In this document: positions 1 to 8,511 of the stretch, in pieces | Position numbering within the stretch: position 1 is the stretch's first letter | Layout: each line of letters opens with the position of its first letter | From: Candidatus Zixiibacteriota bacterium | GTDB lineage: Bacteria > Zixibacteria > MSB-5A5 > SM1-73 | Direction: 5' to 3' | Length of the DNA: 28,721 nucleotides | Assembly (NCBI GenBank): GCA_029933635.1 | Contig: JAOZNS010000005.1 | Location: 1 to 28,721 of the forward strand | Notes under the pieces: generated by a model | Seen by the model: the letters and a program-made list of their open reading frames with translations, nothing else | The model's database searches: none | Told to the model about the DNA's origin: nothing | Program-made: the position numbers and the translations under genes

Positions 1-2
1 TC

Positions 3-212
3 TCTTCCAAAACTCACCGGTATTATCAGGAGGAGAAGCTTCATTTTTATGGGATGATGGTGGCGCCAGTTTTAGTTACCTGTGGATGGGAATTCTGGGA
101 TACCTACATTGATAACTTAGAGAAGGTCACGCCCGAGAGGGTGCAGGTTGTGGCGCAGAAATACTTATCAGACCCGAAATATATTGCAACGGTGGTGAGA
201 CCAAAACAGTAG
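3..212 (+). CDS. M16-family zinc peptidase, C-terminal fragment (cut by window edge)
   Basis: An open frame runs from the window edge to a TAG at 210-212 and gives the last 69 residues of a protein. Its end (KVTPERVQVVAQKYLSD, then YIATVVRP) closely parallels the end of the next gene (KVTTDQVKQVAEKYLDT, then YVLAVVGK). That is the usual C-terminal helix and strand of M16B (insulinase/processing-peptidase-like) domains. M16 peptidases of this type are often encoded as adjacent pairs in which one subunit holds the zinc motif and the other supports substrate binding. The neighbour at 371 lacks the zinc motif, so I infer that this truncated gene is the catalytic partner. Its motif would lie outside the window and cannot be checked here. 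A 158-base gap separates the two genes. Confidence 0.8.
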   Translation, partial: SSKTHRYYQEEKLHFYGMMVAPVLVTCGWEFWDTYIDNLEKVTPERVQVVAQKYLSDPKYIATVVRPKQ

Positions 213-370
213 GTCAAAATATAGAATGAAGCCGAAGCATCTTACTTCAGCCGAACTAAAAAATCAAACAAAGGCTTACCATTTTATAAAGGTAAGCTAT
301 AAGATTGACCTTTCAAAACCCTTAAACCACTGATCATCTGAGAAAGATAAGTTGACCGGGAGGAAAAAAT

Positions 371-1693
371 ATGAAAAAGATATATCTTGTTCTTCTGTTT
401 TCTTCTTTTTGTTGGCTTACCTGTGGAGGGCAAGCTTCAAAGAACCTTATTAAGCAAAAATTGCCTAATGGTCTGATCATAATCGTAAAGAGCAACCCCG
501 ATTCAAGGGTATTGGGGATAAACGTCTTGGGCAAAAACCGATCCGCCATGGAGCCGGAGGACAAAGCCGGCATCGCTGATTTTACCAATCGCATGTTGCT
601 TAAGGGAACCGAGACCAGATCAGCAGAAAGGATCTCTGAGGAGCTTTCCAGCATCGGAGCTGAAATCACCTTAGGAGACAATCCCTGGATTCCCTATGAT
701 GATGTCTACACCACGCATTCATACACCTTCATCAAATTCCAAACCATAGATGAATTTGCGGATAGGGGGATTGAACTTCTTTCGGACCTGATAAAGAACC
801 CTACGTTTCCAGAGAAGGAGATTGAAAAGGTTCGAAAGGAGATGATGATGATTTTAGGAAGACAAAAGGGAAACACCCGACAGATTGCAAGAAAGCTTTT
901 TTTCGCATCTCTTTTTAAAGAACACCCTTATGGTAAACCCGTAGAAGGAACCCCCCAGACTGTAGGATCTATAACCCGAGATGATCTGTTGGAGTTTCAT
1001 CAAAAATTTTATTCTCCCAATAATATGATCATCGCTGTGGTTACCAATCTGCCGGCAGATGAGATGATGGAAAAAATCAAAGATGCGTTCGGTGATATGC
1101 AAAAGGTGGATTTTCCGCCACCCGATATTCGTGCACCCCAGAAGCCAATCTCTTCGGTAAAGGCAGAGGAAAGGTTGGAGAAAAAACAGGTATATATCTA
1201 TCTGGGGGAGCCACTTCCTGGAATCTTTTCTCCTGATGTCTTTGCTTTGAAGGTGATGAATTCGATTCTCTCCTCCCGTTTGGGCTTGAACTTAAGGGAA
1301 AAACAAGGTCTGGCTTATTCGGTTGGCTCATCAGTAAATTTTGACAAAGGGTTTGGCTGGTTTGTTGCCTCAATTGGCACCAGACCGGAGAACTACGATA
1401 AAGCTCTGAACGGAATTCTGATGGAGATGGAAAAAATCAAAAAGGAAAAGGTGAGTCCGGAAGAATTGGAAAAGGCGAAGAATGGAATCTGGGGAAGCAT
1501 GTTGTTTTATCGGCTCTCTCGCGTTAATCAGGCGTTCTTCATGTCGGTGAATGAATTCAAAGGGGTGGGCTACGACTATGACGAGGAATTTATCCAAAAC
1601 ATAAGGAAAGTTACCACCGACCAGGTCAAACAGGTGGCGGAAAAATATCTGGACACCCAAAATTATGTTTTAGCGGTGGTAGGGAAGACGTAG
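371..1693 (+). CDS. M16-family peptidase-like protein, zinc motif lost (probable non-catalytic subunit)
   Basis: This is a complete 440-residue M16B-type protein. The first ~19 residues form a signal peptide; a Cys at 18 is not in a good lipobox, so periplasmic export is likelier than a lipoprotein. The N-terminal domain keeps the family landmarks (LPNGL near 31, a glutamate near 157), but the zinc site HxxEH is replaced by D-F-T-N-R at 70-74, inside the otherwise typical GIADFTNRMLLKGT. The C-terminal domain keeps the substrate-positioning Arg and Tyr in LREKQGLAYS (R309, Y316). In paired M16 systems one subunit has HxxEH and the other the R/Y pair, so this looks like the R/Y partner of the upstream gene. 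GGGAGG lies just upstream of the ATG. It is probably cotranscribed with the gene ending at 212. Confidence 0.9.
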   Translation: MKKIYLVLLFSSFCWLTCGGQASKNLIKQKLPNGLIIIVKSNPDSRVLGINVLGKNRSAMEPEDKAGIADFTNRMLLKGTETRSAERISEELSSIGAEITLGDNPWIPYDDVYTTHSYTFIKFQTIDEFADRGIELLSDLIKNPTFPEKEIEKVRKEMMMILGRQKGNTRQIARKLFFASLFKEHPYGKPVEGTPQTVGSITRDDLLEFHQKFYSPNNMIIAVVTNLPADEMMEKIKDAFGDMQKVDFPPPDIRAPQKPISSVKAEERLEKKQVYIYLGEPLPGIFSPDVFALKVMNSILSSRLGLNLREKQGLAYSVGSSVNFDKGFGWFVASIGTRPENYDKALNGILMEMEKIKKEKVSPEELEKAKNGIWGSMLFYRLSRVNQAFFMSVNEFKGVGYDYDEEFIQNIRKVTTDQVKQVAEKYLDTQNYVLAVVGKT

Positions 1694-1710
1694 TTGTCTT
1701 TTTTTCTTTT

Positions 1711-1735
1711 TCGGGCAGAGCAAGCTTTGCTACGA
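1711..1735 (+). repeat. Short palindromic repeat, possible relic of the element at 20176
   Basis: These 25 bases begin TCGGGCA and end GCTACGA, with a small hairpin (AGCAA/TTGCT) between. The reverse complement of 20241-20265 begins and ends with the same two 7-mers at the same 25-base spacing but has a different palindromic centre. It lies in the convergent gap after the M16 gene, just past a T-rich stretch at 1697-1711. Common origin with the 20176 element is an inference from the shared ends. Confidence 0.35.
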
Positions 1736-1740
1736 CAGTG

Positions 1741-1804
1741 CGTAGGGACAGGGTTTATCCCTGTCTGAAGACAGGAGCGGACACCCTCAAGGGCTGCCCC
1801 TACG
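1741..1804. repeat. Inverted-repeat element in a convergent intergenic gap, possible bidirectional terminator
   Basis: Outer arms CGTAGGGACAG (1741-1751) and CTGCCCCTACG (1794-1804) pair over 11 positions with one G-T wobble. An alternative inner hairpin pairs GACAGGG (1747-1753) with CCCTGTC (1759-1765). The element lies between the convergent genes ending at 1693 (plus) and 1850 (minus), where a transcription barrier would be expected, but neither side has a clean run of T. It may equally be a dispersed palindromic repeat. Confidence 0.5.
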
Positions 1805-1849
1805 AGTCCTTCACCCTTCCTTTTACTCCTTCCATCGGTTGATTGAGAC

Positions 1850-3745
1850 TTACCAGTCGATTCCCACACCGATTTCATAGGGATTTTTGCCCTCAGGATC
1901 GGTCTTCGGGCTGATCCAGCGGGCGTGGTTTTTAGCATATGGCTGGTTGTATGTATCGTTCCCATCGCCGTCTATAAATATTCCAAACACCTGAAGGAAT
2001 TCACGTGCTCCCTTCTTGGATACATTTGCCCGACCCAGGGTTGTTCCGCCATGAGTGATGTAGACATCTTCACCGAGGTGATCATGAAATATTCCCATAC
2101 CGTTAGCGTTGCCTCCGCCCAAGGAGAGGTTGGGTGCAAAATAGGTATCGTTTCCGCTTCGCTCATTCAGGTAACCGATGGTGAAATCGTGCCCTGCTCC
2201 CATAGCCATATTCATGCTGGCTGTATATTTATCATTGCCACCGAAATCATCCAGATAGCCCACGGCAAAGTGAGCCCCTGAACCTTGCACATACCAGACT
2301 CCGTTATAGGTATCGTCACCCTCACCATCCAGAAGCAGACCCACAGAGAACCAATAGGCACATCCTTGAGCAAACAATCCTGCAGAATAGAGGTCCTCTC
2401 CTTTCATGTCACAAAGGATTCCCACACCTCCGGCCCAGCTATGTCCATCTATATAATCTGCTCGCTTCCCAAAACCCACCCCCTGAGCAAGCGAGGAATT
2501 GTGCTCCTTGGTTTGGGATGATGGGTTGATGAGGACGCTATCCTCCGCGATATATTTATCATCTCCCTCAAAGTTGATCAGAAGCCCACACCCCTTGCTG
2601 TAGCCGAATCCCTGTGAAGCAATTATGCAGTAAAGAGAATCATTGCCTGAACTGTCTGCCAGTATGCCTATTCCAAAAGCTCCACAGCCCTGGGCGTAGC
2701 TTTCTGACGCATAGATGTCGTTGCCTTGGTAGTCAAGCACAATTCCTACACCAAAAATCCCGGCACCTTGGGTAAGGGCCCAACCCTTGTAGTGATCATC
2801 GCCCGCTTTGTCAATTATTGTTGCCATACCCATCACTGCCCCTCCTATTCCTGGTTTAGTAGAATCAGTTGATATGTACTGATCATCGCCGGAAAGATCA
2901 ATTATTGCCGAAAGAGGATAGCTCTGGGGATAACCGGAAAAGCGATAAACGTCATTGCCCCCACCATCCAAGATTAAAAGAGGGGGAACAGGATATTCAT
3001 AGTTGTCGCTTTTGGCGGTTCCAATCACCATCAACCCTCTTTCAGTCATTATCTCGGTTTTTGCTTCAGGAAAGGTGGCAAGCTCCAGCGAATCCGTCAT
3101 TCTTTTGAGCACCTCAGCCAGATCCTGTGCGCCGGCAAATAGACGGCTGAAATCAACCCTTGGCACCAGCTCCTCTATAAAGCGATCTAACTTTTCGTTT
3201 TCTTCCACGAAATAGTCAAAAAGCTGTTGTCGGGATATCTGTTTCTCTATCTCTTTCACTGCGGTTATAAACAGATGGCTGGTGTCGGCAATCAGGGAGT
3301 AGAAAAGATCGATCTCGTTTCGGAGCAAGGAGAACTCCTCCCCCGGCAGAACGTTTTTGTCTCTTGTGATGGATGGCTTTGGGATTGAGTCGGGGTAACT
3401 TATATATCTCTCCAGTTGATCACCTATCAGCCCTCTGTGTACCGGACAATCGATTCGTGCTCCGGCCCACGAGAGGAGTGCAGTAACATTGGTGACGTTA
3501 TTGGAAAACCTATGCAAGTTCAGCTGACCATATTTGGGCAGTTTGAAGGGGTTCTTATGAAACATGGTGAAGTAATTGGTGCGCCACCTATCACCTCCCC
3601 AGTTAGCCATCTCGTCCTGATCGAATCTAACTTGATTATAGCTCAAGCCCACCTGAACCAAGGCACTATCAAACAGGCTGAAATCATCTGCACTGGCTGA
3701 GTTTAAGGTAAAGGAAACTAACAGGAGTGCTAAAATACTTCTCAT
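1850..3745 (-). CDS. Secreted repeat protein with about twelve 26-residue G-x-D-x-Y units (predicted beta-solenoid)
   Basis: The gene encodes 631 residues starting at an ATG with AAAGGAG upstream. Residues 1-19 form a signal peptide ending in SASA. Residues ~20-250 are a non-repetitive, partly helical region. From about 255 to 615 the chain consists of about twelve units of roughly 26 residues, each with the core GxDxY (GGGNDVY, SGDDQY, QGNDIY, GEGDDTY, DGDGNDTY), usually followed by a QGxG motif and a hydrophobic GxGIL strand. Units 6 and 11 carry insertions. The regular spacing and the Gly/Asn/Asp turns suggest a parallel beta-helix. The GxGxD-like turns recall calcium-binding RTX repeats, but the period is three times the RTX nonapeptide. 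I do not recognise a named family. No catalytic motif is visible. A surface-exposed or secreted structural or binding role is inferred only. Confidence 0.85.
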   Translation of the reverse strand: MRSILALLLVSFTLNSASADDFSLFDSALVQVGLSYNQVRFDQDEMANWGGDRWRTNYFTMFHKNPFKLPKYGQLNLHRFSNNVTNVTALLSWAGARIDCPVHRGLIGDQLERYISYPDSIPKPSITRDKNVLPGEEFSLLRNEIDLFYSLIADTSHLFITAVKEIEKQISRQQLFDYFVEENEKLDRFIEELVPRVDFSRLFAGAQDLAEVLKRMTDSLELATFPEAKTEIMTERGLMVIGTAKSDNYEYPVPPLLILDGGGNDVYRFSGYPQSYPLSAIIDLSGDDQYISTDSTKPGIGGAVMGMATIIDKAGDDHYKGWALTQGAGIFGVGIVLDYQGNDIYASESYAQGCGAFGIGILADSSGNDSLYCIIASQGFGYSKGCGLLINFEGDDKYIAEDSVLINPSSQTKEHNSSLAQGVGFGKRADYIDGHSWAGGVGILCDMKGEDLYSAGLFAQGCAYWFSVGLLLDGEGDDTYNGVWYVQGSGAHFAVGYLDDFGGNDKYTASMNMAMGAGHDFTIGYLNERSGNDTYFAPNLSLGGGNANGMGIFHDHLGEDVYITHGGTTLGRANVSKKGAREFLQVFGIFIDGDGNDTYNQPYAKNHARWISPKTDPEGKNPYEIGVGIDW

Positions 3746-4143
3746 GGGTTACTCCTTTCAGTTTTTTTGATCCTTAACATAACAAATTAGATCACTGAAA
3801 ACCAGCGGATTTTTTGCAAAGATTCCTTGGATGAGATAATCAAACCTTCAGGAAATTGAATGAGCACAAAAAACTTGCCTTGGTGAGCGGTCTGAATGTA
3901 ATCTGTTAATTTATCCGAAGGACAGGGACAGAGAACATCAGCAACCCTATCTCTTAGAATGGCTTTCCAATACCTCCCTTAATAATTCCCGAAAGAGAGC
4001 CATAAAGAAGCTTGGCTTTTTAACTGGATATTTTCTTCAAAAGAAACCCCCCACTCCTTTTCAAAGGGAGAGGAGGGTAGGATATAGCAAAATCAGTCCA
4101 GTCTTTTAGCGTCTTTAAGTGAAGAAGGTGTTGGGCTTCTGTG
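3746..4143. other. 398-base intergenic region without a gene, containing an imperfect hairpin
   Basis: No frame here has a start, ribosome site and protein-like composition together. The one structured stretch is at 4047-4078, where a C-rich arm with ACTCCTTT faces AAAGGGAGAGGAGGG across a two-base loop, giving an imperfect C/G-rich hairpin. It lies downstream of nothing on the plus strand. On the minus strand it follows the small gene ending at 4144, where it could act as a terminator. A promoter for the repeat protein should lie in this gap, but I see no convincing -35/-10 pair. Confidence 0.4.
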
Positions 4144-4602
4144 TCACTTCAGAGTGGGATTGGGTGATCTCATTCCCTGGATGATTGCGGTTCCACCTCC
4201 CACATATTCACCGTCTGCATTATATACGCTGATGGTGTAAGTTCCCGGATCGAGGTCGTAGATGGTGGTGACAACGTCAAAGTAGCACATGCAATAGCAG
4301 GGATCTCCAGATGTTTGCTCATATAAATTGATGACATGATCCATCTGTTCCACCTCGGTTGTGATTTCGAAACAACAGTTGTAAAAAGCGTCGGCATGCA
4401 ACACCGTGATGTCATTTCCAGAGACGGTGATTATTATGCTGTCTGGATCAGGATAGGTAGGCACCTGTTTGCAATCGCCCTTGATTAAATGATTAGCCGG
4501 GACCTTTGCAGGCTCTGCTTCGCTTAACCTGCTTTCAGCAAAAGATGCCAAGAAGACCAACATGCACAGCAGAAACACACCCATTAAGGTTTTGCTTCTC
4601 AT
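4144..4602 (-). CDS. Small secreted cysteine-rich protein, function unknown
   Basis: The gene encodes 152 residues. I chose the ATG at 4602 because GAGAGGAG sits about six bases upstream; a frame-open start at 4665 lacks a ribosome site and would bury the signal peptide. Residues 1-~22 are a signal peptide (MRSKTLMGVFLLCMLVFLA). The mature part has a cluster of cysteines in two blocks, FYNCCFE and DPCYCMCYFDV, plus one single Cys in KGDC. It ends with a strand-rich stretch (LDPGTYTISVYNADGEYVGGG) typical of small Ig-like or FlgD-like beta-sandwiches. CxCxC could bind metal or form disulfides; the sequence cannot say which. It is on the same strand as the repeat protein 398 bases downstream, probably not in one transcript. 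I do not recognise the family. Confidence 0.75.
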   Translation of the reverse strand: MRSKTLMGVFLLCMLVFLASFAESRLSEAEPAKVPANHLIKGDCKQVPTYPDPDSIIITVSGNDITVLHADAFYNCCFEITTEVEQMDHVINLYEQTSGDPCYCMCYFDVVTTIYDLDPGTYTISVYNADGEYVGGGTAIIQGMRSPNPTLK

Positions 4603-4803
4603 GGATAACTCCTCTCTTTTTGAATTTTGGAAAATTAGAGTCTTTACCTGAAAATAAACTGACAATAAAGATATACTTCATTTTCAACCTACTGTCAAGA
4701 TGTTTTATGAAAAAATCTTTGCAGAAGTCCTGCATGCTCTGGTATTAAAGAAAGAATGGTCTTTTTGTCCCCTCAGCAGGCGCAGATTTGTAGAAGAAAA
4801 AAA

Positions 4804-4831
4804 TTGACAAAGATGGTTCAAATGTTATATT
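4804..4831 (+). promoter_or_regulatory. Predicted sigma70-type promoter of the transketolase gene
   Basis: A perfect -35 box TTGACA (4804-4809) is followed after 16 bases by TATATT (4826-4831), five of six matches to TATAAT. Transcription would begin near 4838, about 100 bases before the chosen start codon. The surrounding 332-base divergent gap (4603-4934) is A/T-rich and contains no other feature I can support. Confidence 0.65.
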
Positions 4832-4934
4832 AATTCGATATGTTACAAATTTCACAAGCACAAGCAAAATATTATATAGAATCCAAAATAGCTTCTGGTA
4901 TGATCGCAAAAGAACCATGGTTACAGGAGGGAAA

Positions 4935-6953
4935 ATGCCTATAGTCGATTCCAGGACTGGCAAGGCGAGAAGAAACTATAGCTTAGAGGAGTTGATTGAG
5001 GCGGCAAATCTGATGCGGGGATACAACATGATCTGTTTGTGTGCGGCTGGATCCGGGCACTCGGGTGGAACCATGTCCATAATGGATATCACCGCAGCTT
5101 TGTATCTGCATGTGGCCACCCATGATCCAGAGGATCCCTTCTGGGATGGAAGAGATAGAATCATCTGGTCCACCGGACATAAGGCTCCTTCCTTATATCT
5201 GGGTCTGGGGATGGCGGGATATTTCGATGTGGAGGAGGTGGTCAAGTTAAGAAAGCTTTATAGCCCTTTTCAAGGTCATCCCCATTGGCTGAAACTTGCC
5301 GGGGTGGAGGCTTCAACCGGATCCTTAGGACAGGGACTGAGCATTGCCAATGGAGTGGCTCTGGCGGCAAAACTCCAGAACAAAAGCTATCACGTTTTCT
5401 GTCTTACCGGCGATGGGGAACATCAGGAGGGGCAGATCTGGGAGGCGGTGATGGAGGCGGGCAATTTTAAGTTGGATAATCTCATCAATATATTGGATAA
5501 AAACCGCTTGCAGATCGACGGCTGGGTGAAGGACGTGATGGACATAGATCCCATAGTTGATAAATATAAAGCCTTCAAATGGAACGTGATGGAGATAGAT
5601 GGTCACGATATGAAGCAGATCGTGGAGGCGCTCGAAAAAGCAAAACTCCATAAGGGTCAACCCACCGTAATCGTTGCCCATACTGTGAAGGGAAAAGGTG
5701 TGGACTTCATGGAGAATGTTGCCGGTTGGCATGGGAAGGCACCAGTCTGTGAGCAGATGGAGAAAGCCTTGGCACAACTTAAGGTTGATCAAAAGCTCGA
5801 TTATAAAAGATTGTTCAAAAAGGCGGATGATTACCAGGCTGAGGTGACCAAGAAGTTAGAAGCTAAAATGCCCAAATTCAAAAAAGACTACTTCTGGAAT
5901 ATGCAGAAGAACATGAAGGTGGAAATGGATCCCACCCGAATTGGGTTCGGGCGCGCTCTGGACAAAGGAGGAGATGACCCTCGGGTGGTCTGTTTGGGCG
6001 CGGATATCTCCGGCTCCATTGCCATCAGTAAATTTTATGAAAAGCACCCTGAAAGGAAAAAGAGGTTTTTGAGCATGGGCATTGCCGAACAGAGTGGCAC
6101 CGGGGTGGCGGCCGGCTTGGCTAAGGAGGGAATGATTCCGGTGTTTGGCACCTATGGGGTTTTCTCTGCAGGAAGAAACTTAGACCAACTGCGAACCACA
6201 GTATGTTATGGAAATTTCAATGTGTTGATCGCCGGAGCACATGGGGGGGTCTCGGTAGGACCGGACGGTGCCACCCACCAGGCGTTGGAAGATCTTTTCC
6301 AGATCTGTGGATTGCCCAATATGCATGTGGTGGTTCCTTGTGATTCGATCGAAACCGAAAAAGCCACCGAATATCTTTTGTTTGAGATCAAGGGACCTAA
6401 ATACATTAGATTTGCCCGGGAGGCAACGCCGATCGTTACGGATGAGAAGACCCCGTTTAAATTCGGGGAGGCGAACATCTACAGGTTCAGGGAGGAGAAG
6501 GAAAAGTTTAAAGATGCCTTTGAGGTCAAACTGGCATCCGAATATGTCTCTGAAGGTGAGGATTTGACCATCATTGCCTGTGGTCCTGAGGTTCCGGAAG
6601 CCATGCGTGCGGCCTGGATATTAAAGGAAGATTTTGGCCTAGAGACCCGCATCATAAACATGCATACCTTAAAGCCTCTGGATGAAGAGTCCATAATCAA
6701 GGCTGGGCAGGAAACCGGAATTATCGTGACGGCAGAAGAGCACCAGGTGGGCGGATTCGGTAACAGAGTAAGCGGGGTTATCTCCCAGGCGACCCAGCTT
6801 TACAAAACTCCCCTCCTTTTTGGAATGATCGGGGTCAAGGATAGATTCGGAGAATCCGGCAAACCATGGGAGCTGATAAAAGAGTTTGAGGTTTCGGGTG
6901 AACACATCGCCCAGATGGCAAAACGGCTTTATGATATAAAGAAGGAAGGATAA
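4935..6953 (+). CDS. tkt: Transketolase, single full-length chain
   Basis: Transketolase is a cytoplasmic thiamine-diphosphate enzyme that moves two-carbon units between sugar phosphates in the non-oxidative pentose phosphate pathway. I start at the ATG at 4935 because AGGAGGG lies directly before it; an in-frame ATG at 4917 would place the ribosome site inside the gene. The 672-residue length is usual. The N-terminal half holds GSGHSGG near residue 42, the substrate-lining STGSLGQG, and the ThDP/magnesium motif from GDGEHQEGQ (~159) to N-R-L (~190). The second half has the pyrimidine-binding domain with the catalytic glutamate in GIAEQS (~385) and HGGVSVGPDGATHQ, then the C-terminal domain from about 540. 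The two halves, encoded separately in many archaea and some bacteria, are one chain here. Transcription probably starts from the promoter at 4804. Confidence 0.95.
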   Translation: MPIVDSRTGKARRNYSLEELIEAANLMRGYNMICLCAAGSGHSGGTMSIMDITAALYLHVATHDPEDPFWDGRDRIIWSTGHKAPSLYLGLGMAGYFDVEEVVKLRKLYSPFQGHPHWLKLAGVEASTGSLGQGLSIANGVALAAKLQNKSYHVFCLTGDGEHQEGQIWEAVMEAGNFKLDNLINILDKNRLQIDGWVKDVMDIDPIVDKYKAFKWNVMEIDGHDMKQIVEALEKAKLHKGQPTVIVAHTVKGKGVDFMENVAGWHGKAPVCEQMEKALAQLKVDQKLDYKRLFKKADDYQAEVTKKLEAKMPKFKKDYFWNMQKNMKVEMDPTRIGFGRALDKGGDDPRVVCLGADISGSIAISKFYEKHPERKKRFLSMGIAEQSGTGVAAGLAKEGMIPVFGTYGVFSAGRNLDQLRTTVCYGNFNVLIAGAHGGVSVGPDGATHQALEDLFQICGLPNMHVVVPCDSIETEKATEYLLFEIKGPKYIRFAREATPIVTDEKTPFKFGEANIYRFREEKEKFKDAFEVKLASEYVSEGEDLTIIACGPEVPEAMRAAWILKEDFGLETRIINMHTLKPLDEESIIKAGQETGIIVTAEEHQVGGFGNRVSGVISQATQLYKTPLLFGMIGVKDRFGESGKPWELIKEFEVSGEHIAQMAKRLYDIKKEG

Positions 6954-6961
6954 ATTGTGAC

Positions 6962-7024
6962 CTCCTGCCAATATTTTCATTTCCCTTAAAGCAAATAATA
7001 AAGTGAGAAGCGCTATGGCAGGAG
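6962..7024. repeat. Perfect 9-base inverted repeat between transketolase and aminotransferase
   Basis: CTCCTGCCA (6962-6970) and TGGCAGGAG (7016-7024) are exact reverse complements separated by 45 bases. The right arm is followed by A residues, not T, so this is not a plus-strand intrinsic terminator. The arm ends 13 bases before the GGAGG ribosome site of the next gene. It could be a structured mRNA element or a protein-binding site. Confidence 0.45.
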
Positions 7025-7048
7025 AAAAAAATCGCTATCGGAGGATCT

Positions 7049-8215
7049 ATGAGGTTAGCTAAAAGAATGTCCAGATTGGGAACTGAGACCGCCTTTGAGA
7101 TTTTAGCCAAAGCCAAGCAACTGGAGGCAAAGGGGAAAAGTATCATTCATTTAGAAATCGGCGAGCCTGATTTCGACACCCCCAAAAACATAGTCGAGGC
7201 CGGGATAAGGGCATTAAAAGAAGGAAAGACCCATTACGGTCCCTCTGCAGGACTTCCGGAGGTTCGGGAGGTGATTGCCAAGCACATATCCGACACCAGA
7301 AAGATAGAAGTAAACCCGGAACAGGTGGTGGTCACACCGGGGGCTAAACCAATCATGTTTTTTGCCCTGATCGCTTTGGTTGACGAGGAGGATGAGGTTA
7401 TATATCCCAATCCCGGTTTTCCCATCTACGAGTCGGTGATAAATTTCATCGGAGCTAAGCCGGTTCCCATTCAGTTAAGGGAGGAGAATGATTTTCGTCT
7501 GGATACGGATGAACTAAGGAGACTGGTGACCGACAAGACCAAGATGATTGTGATCAATTCCCCTCAAAACCCTACCGGAGGGATTCTCACCCAGAATGAT
7601 CTTAAGGACATTGCCGAGATTGCACTTTCCAAGGATATCTTCGTTCTATCTGACGAGATATACAGCCGGATCATCTACGAGGGCACCCATCACAGCATTG
7701 CCTCCTTTCCGGGAATGCAGGAGAGAACCATAATTTTGGACGGATTCTCCAAAACTTACGCCATGACTGGCTGGAGGTTGGGATACGGGGTGATGCGAGA
7801 GGATCTGGCAACCTTGATCGCCAAGTTGCAAACCAACTCTAACTCCTGCACCGCCACATTCACCCAGATGGCAGGCATCGAGGCGCTTACTGGTCCACAG
7901 GACGAGGTGGATAGGATGGTGGCCGAGTTCAAAAAAAGAAGAGATGTGGTGATCGAGGGTTTAACCGCCATTCCCCGTATAAGCTGTAATACTCCAAAGG
8001 GGGCCTTCTATGTGTTCCCCAACGTGAAAAAGATCGGATGGGAGGTTAGGAAGCTGAGTGATTTTCTTCTGAACGAGGCTGGGGTAGCAGTCCTTTTTGG
8101 AACCTCATTTGGGAAATATGGAGAGGGGTATATCCGCATCTCCTACGCCAACAGCGTTGATAACATAAAAGAGGGATTATCTCGGATGGAAAAGGCTCTC
8201 CGAAAGATAAAATAA
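7049..8215 (+). CDS. Class I aminotransferase (aspartate aminotransferase-like, fold type I)
   Basis: This is a 388-residue PLP enzyme of the aspartate aminotransferase family, subgroup I-gamma by its general look. It moves amino groups between an amino acid and a 2-oxoacid in the cytoplasm. Visible motifs are EIGEPDFDTP (~36-45), the NPTGG loop with N174, D202 and Y205 in SDEIYS, the Schiff-base lysine K235 in DGFSKTYAMTGWRLGYG, with the phosphate-binding R243, and the substrate-carboxylate arginine in YIRISYANS near 367. Length and all key residues are normal. GGAGG stands five bases before the ATG. Substrate preference (Asp, Ala, aromatic or LL-DAP intermediates) cannot be read from sequence alone, so no gene symbol is given. 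It follows transketolase by 95 bases and may be read with it. Confidence 0.93.
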   Translation: MRLAKRMSRLGTETAFEILAKAKQLEAKGKSIIHLEIGEPDFDTPKNIVEAGIRALKEGKTHYGPSAGLPEVREVIAKHISDTRKIEVNPEQVVVTPGAKPIMFFALIALVDEEDEVIYPNPGFPIYESVINFIGAKPVPIQLREENDFRLDTDELRRLVTDKTKMIVINSPQNPTGGILTQNDLKDIAEIALSKDIFVLSDEIYSRIIYEGTHHSIASFPGMQERTIILDGFSKTYAMTGWRLGYGVMREDLATLIAKLQTNSNSCTATFTQMAGIEALTGPQDEVDRMVAEFKKRRDVVIEGLTAIPRISCNTPKGAFYVFPNVKKIGWEVRKLSDFLLNEAGVAVLFGTSFGKYGEGYIRISYANSVDNIKEGLSRMEKALRKIK

Positions 8216-8369
8216 ATTGGGCCCCGTATGAGGCTTCGGGCGCGATTCTCAAAGATGAAAACCAAAGATGTAACCTGAAGGGAATACTGACTGAAACAAA
8301 AATATTTTAAATCCAAATCTTCCCCCTTCCACATAGGATAGGAGAAGCCCCTTTTTTGGGATAAGATAT

Positions 8370-8495
8370 CTCTGAAAACTCCTTTTGTCTACAGGATCAG
8401 TGGGACAGCGCTGGAAGACCTGCCTCGGGGATGAGAGTTTTTGATCTTCCGTAGATCGGTCCCCTCGTCCGACCACTTGCTTCATTTTTTTAGAA
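8370..8495. repeat. Diverged copy of the inverted-repeat element found at 20176-20287
   Basis: The left end CTCTGAAAACT (8370-8380) and the right part from CGTAG (8450) through CCGACCACT to TTTTTTTAGAAACC (~8495) align with the matching parts of the 20176 element. Roughly two thirds of positions agree over the right 50 bases by eye. The terminal inverted repeats, perfect in the other copy, are degenerate here. The copy lies in the gap after the aminotransferase gene. Confidence 0.5.
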
Positions 8496-8511
8496 ACCCT
8501 AATAAAAAAGC

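Noticed and set aside
226..333. 35-codon frame between the two M16 genes
   Set aside because: No ribosome site, ordinary low-complexity composition, and it lies in a short gap between cotranscribed genes.
1850..3745. Reading the repeats as RTX calcium-binding toxin repeats
   Set aside because: The GxDxY core resembles an RTX turn, but the period is about 26 residues, not nine, and no C-terminal type I secretion signal is visible while a standard signal peptide is.
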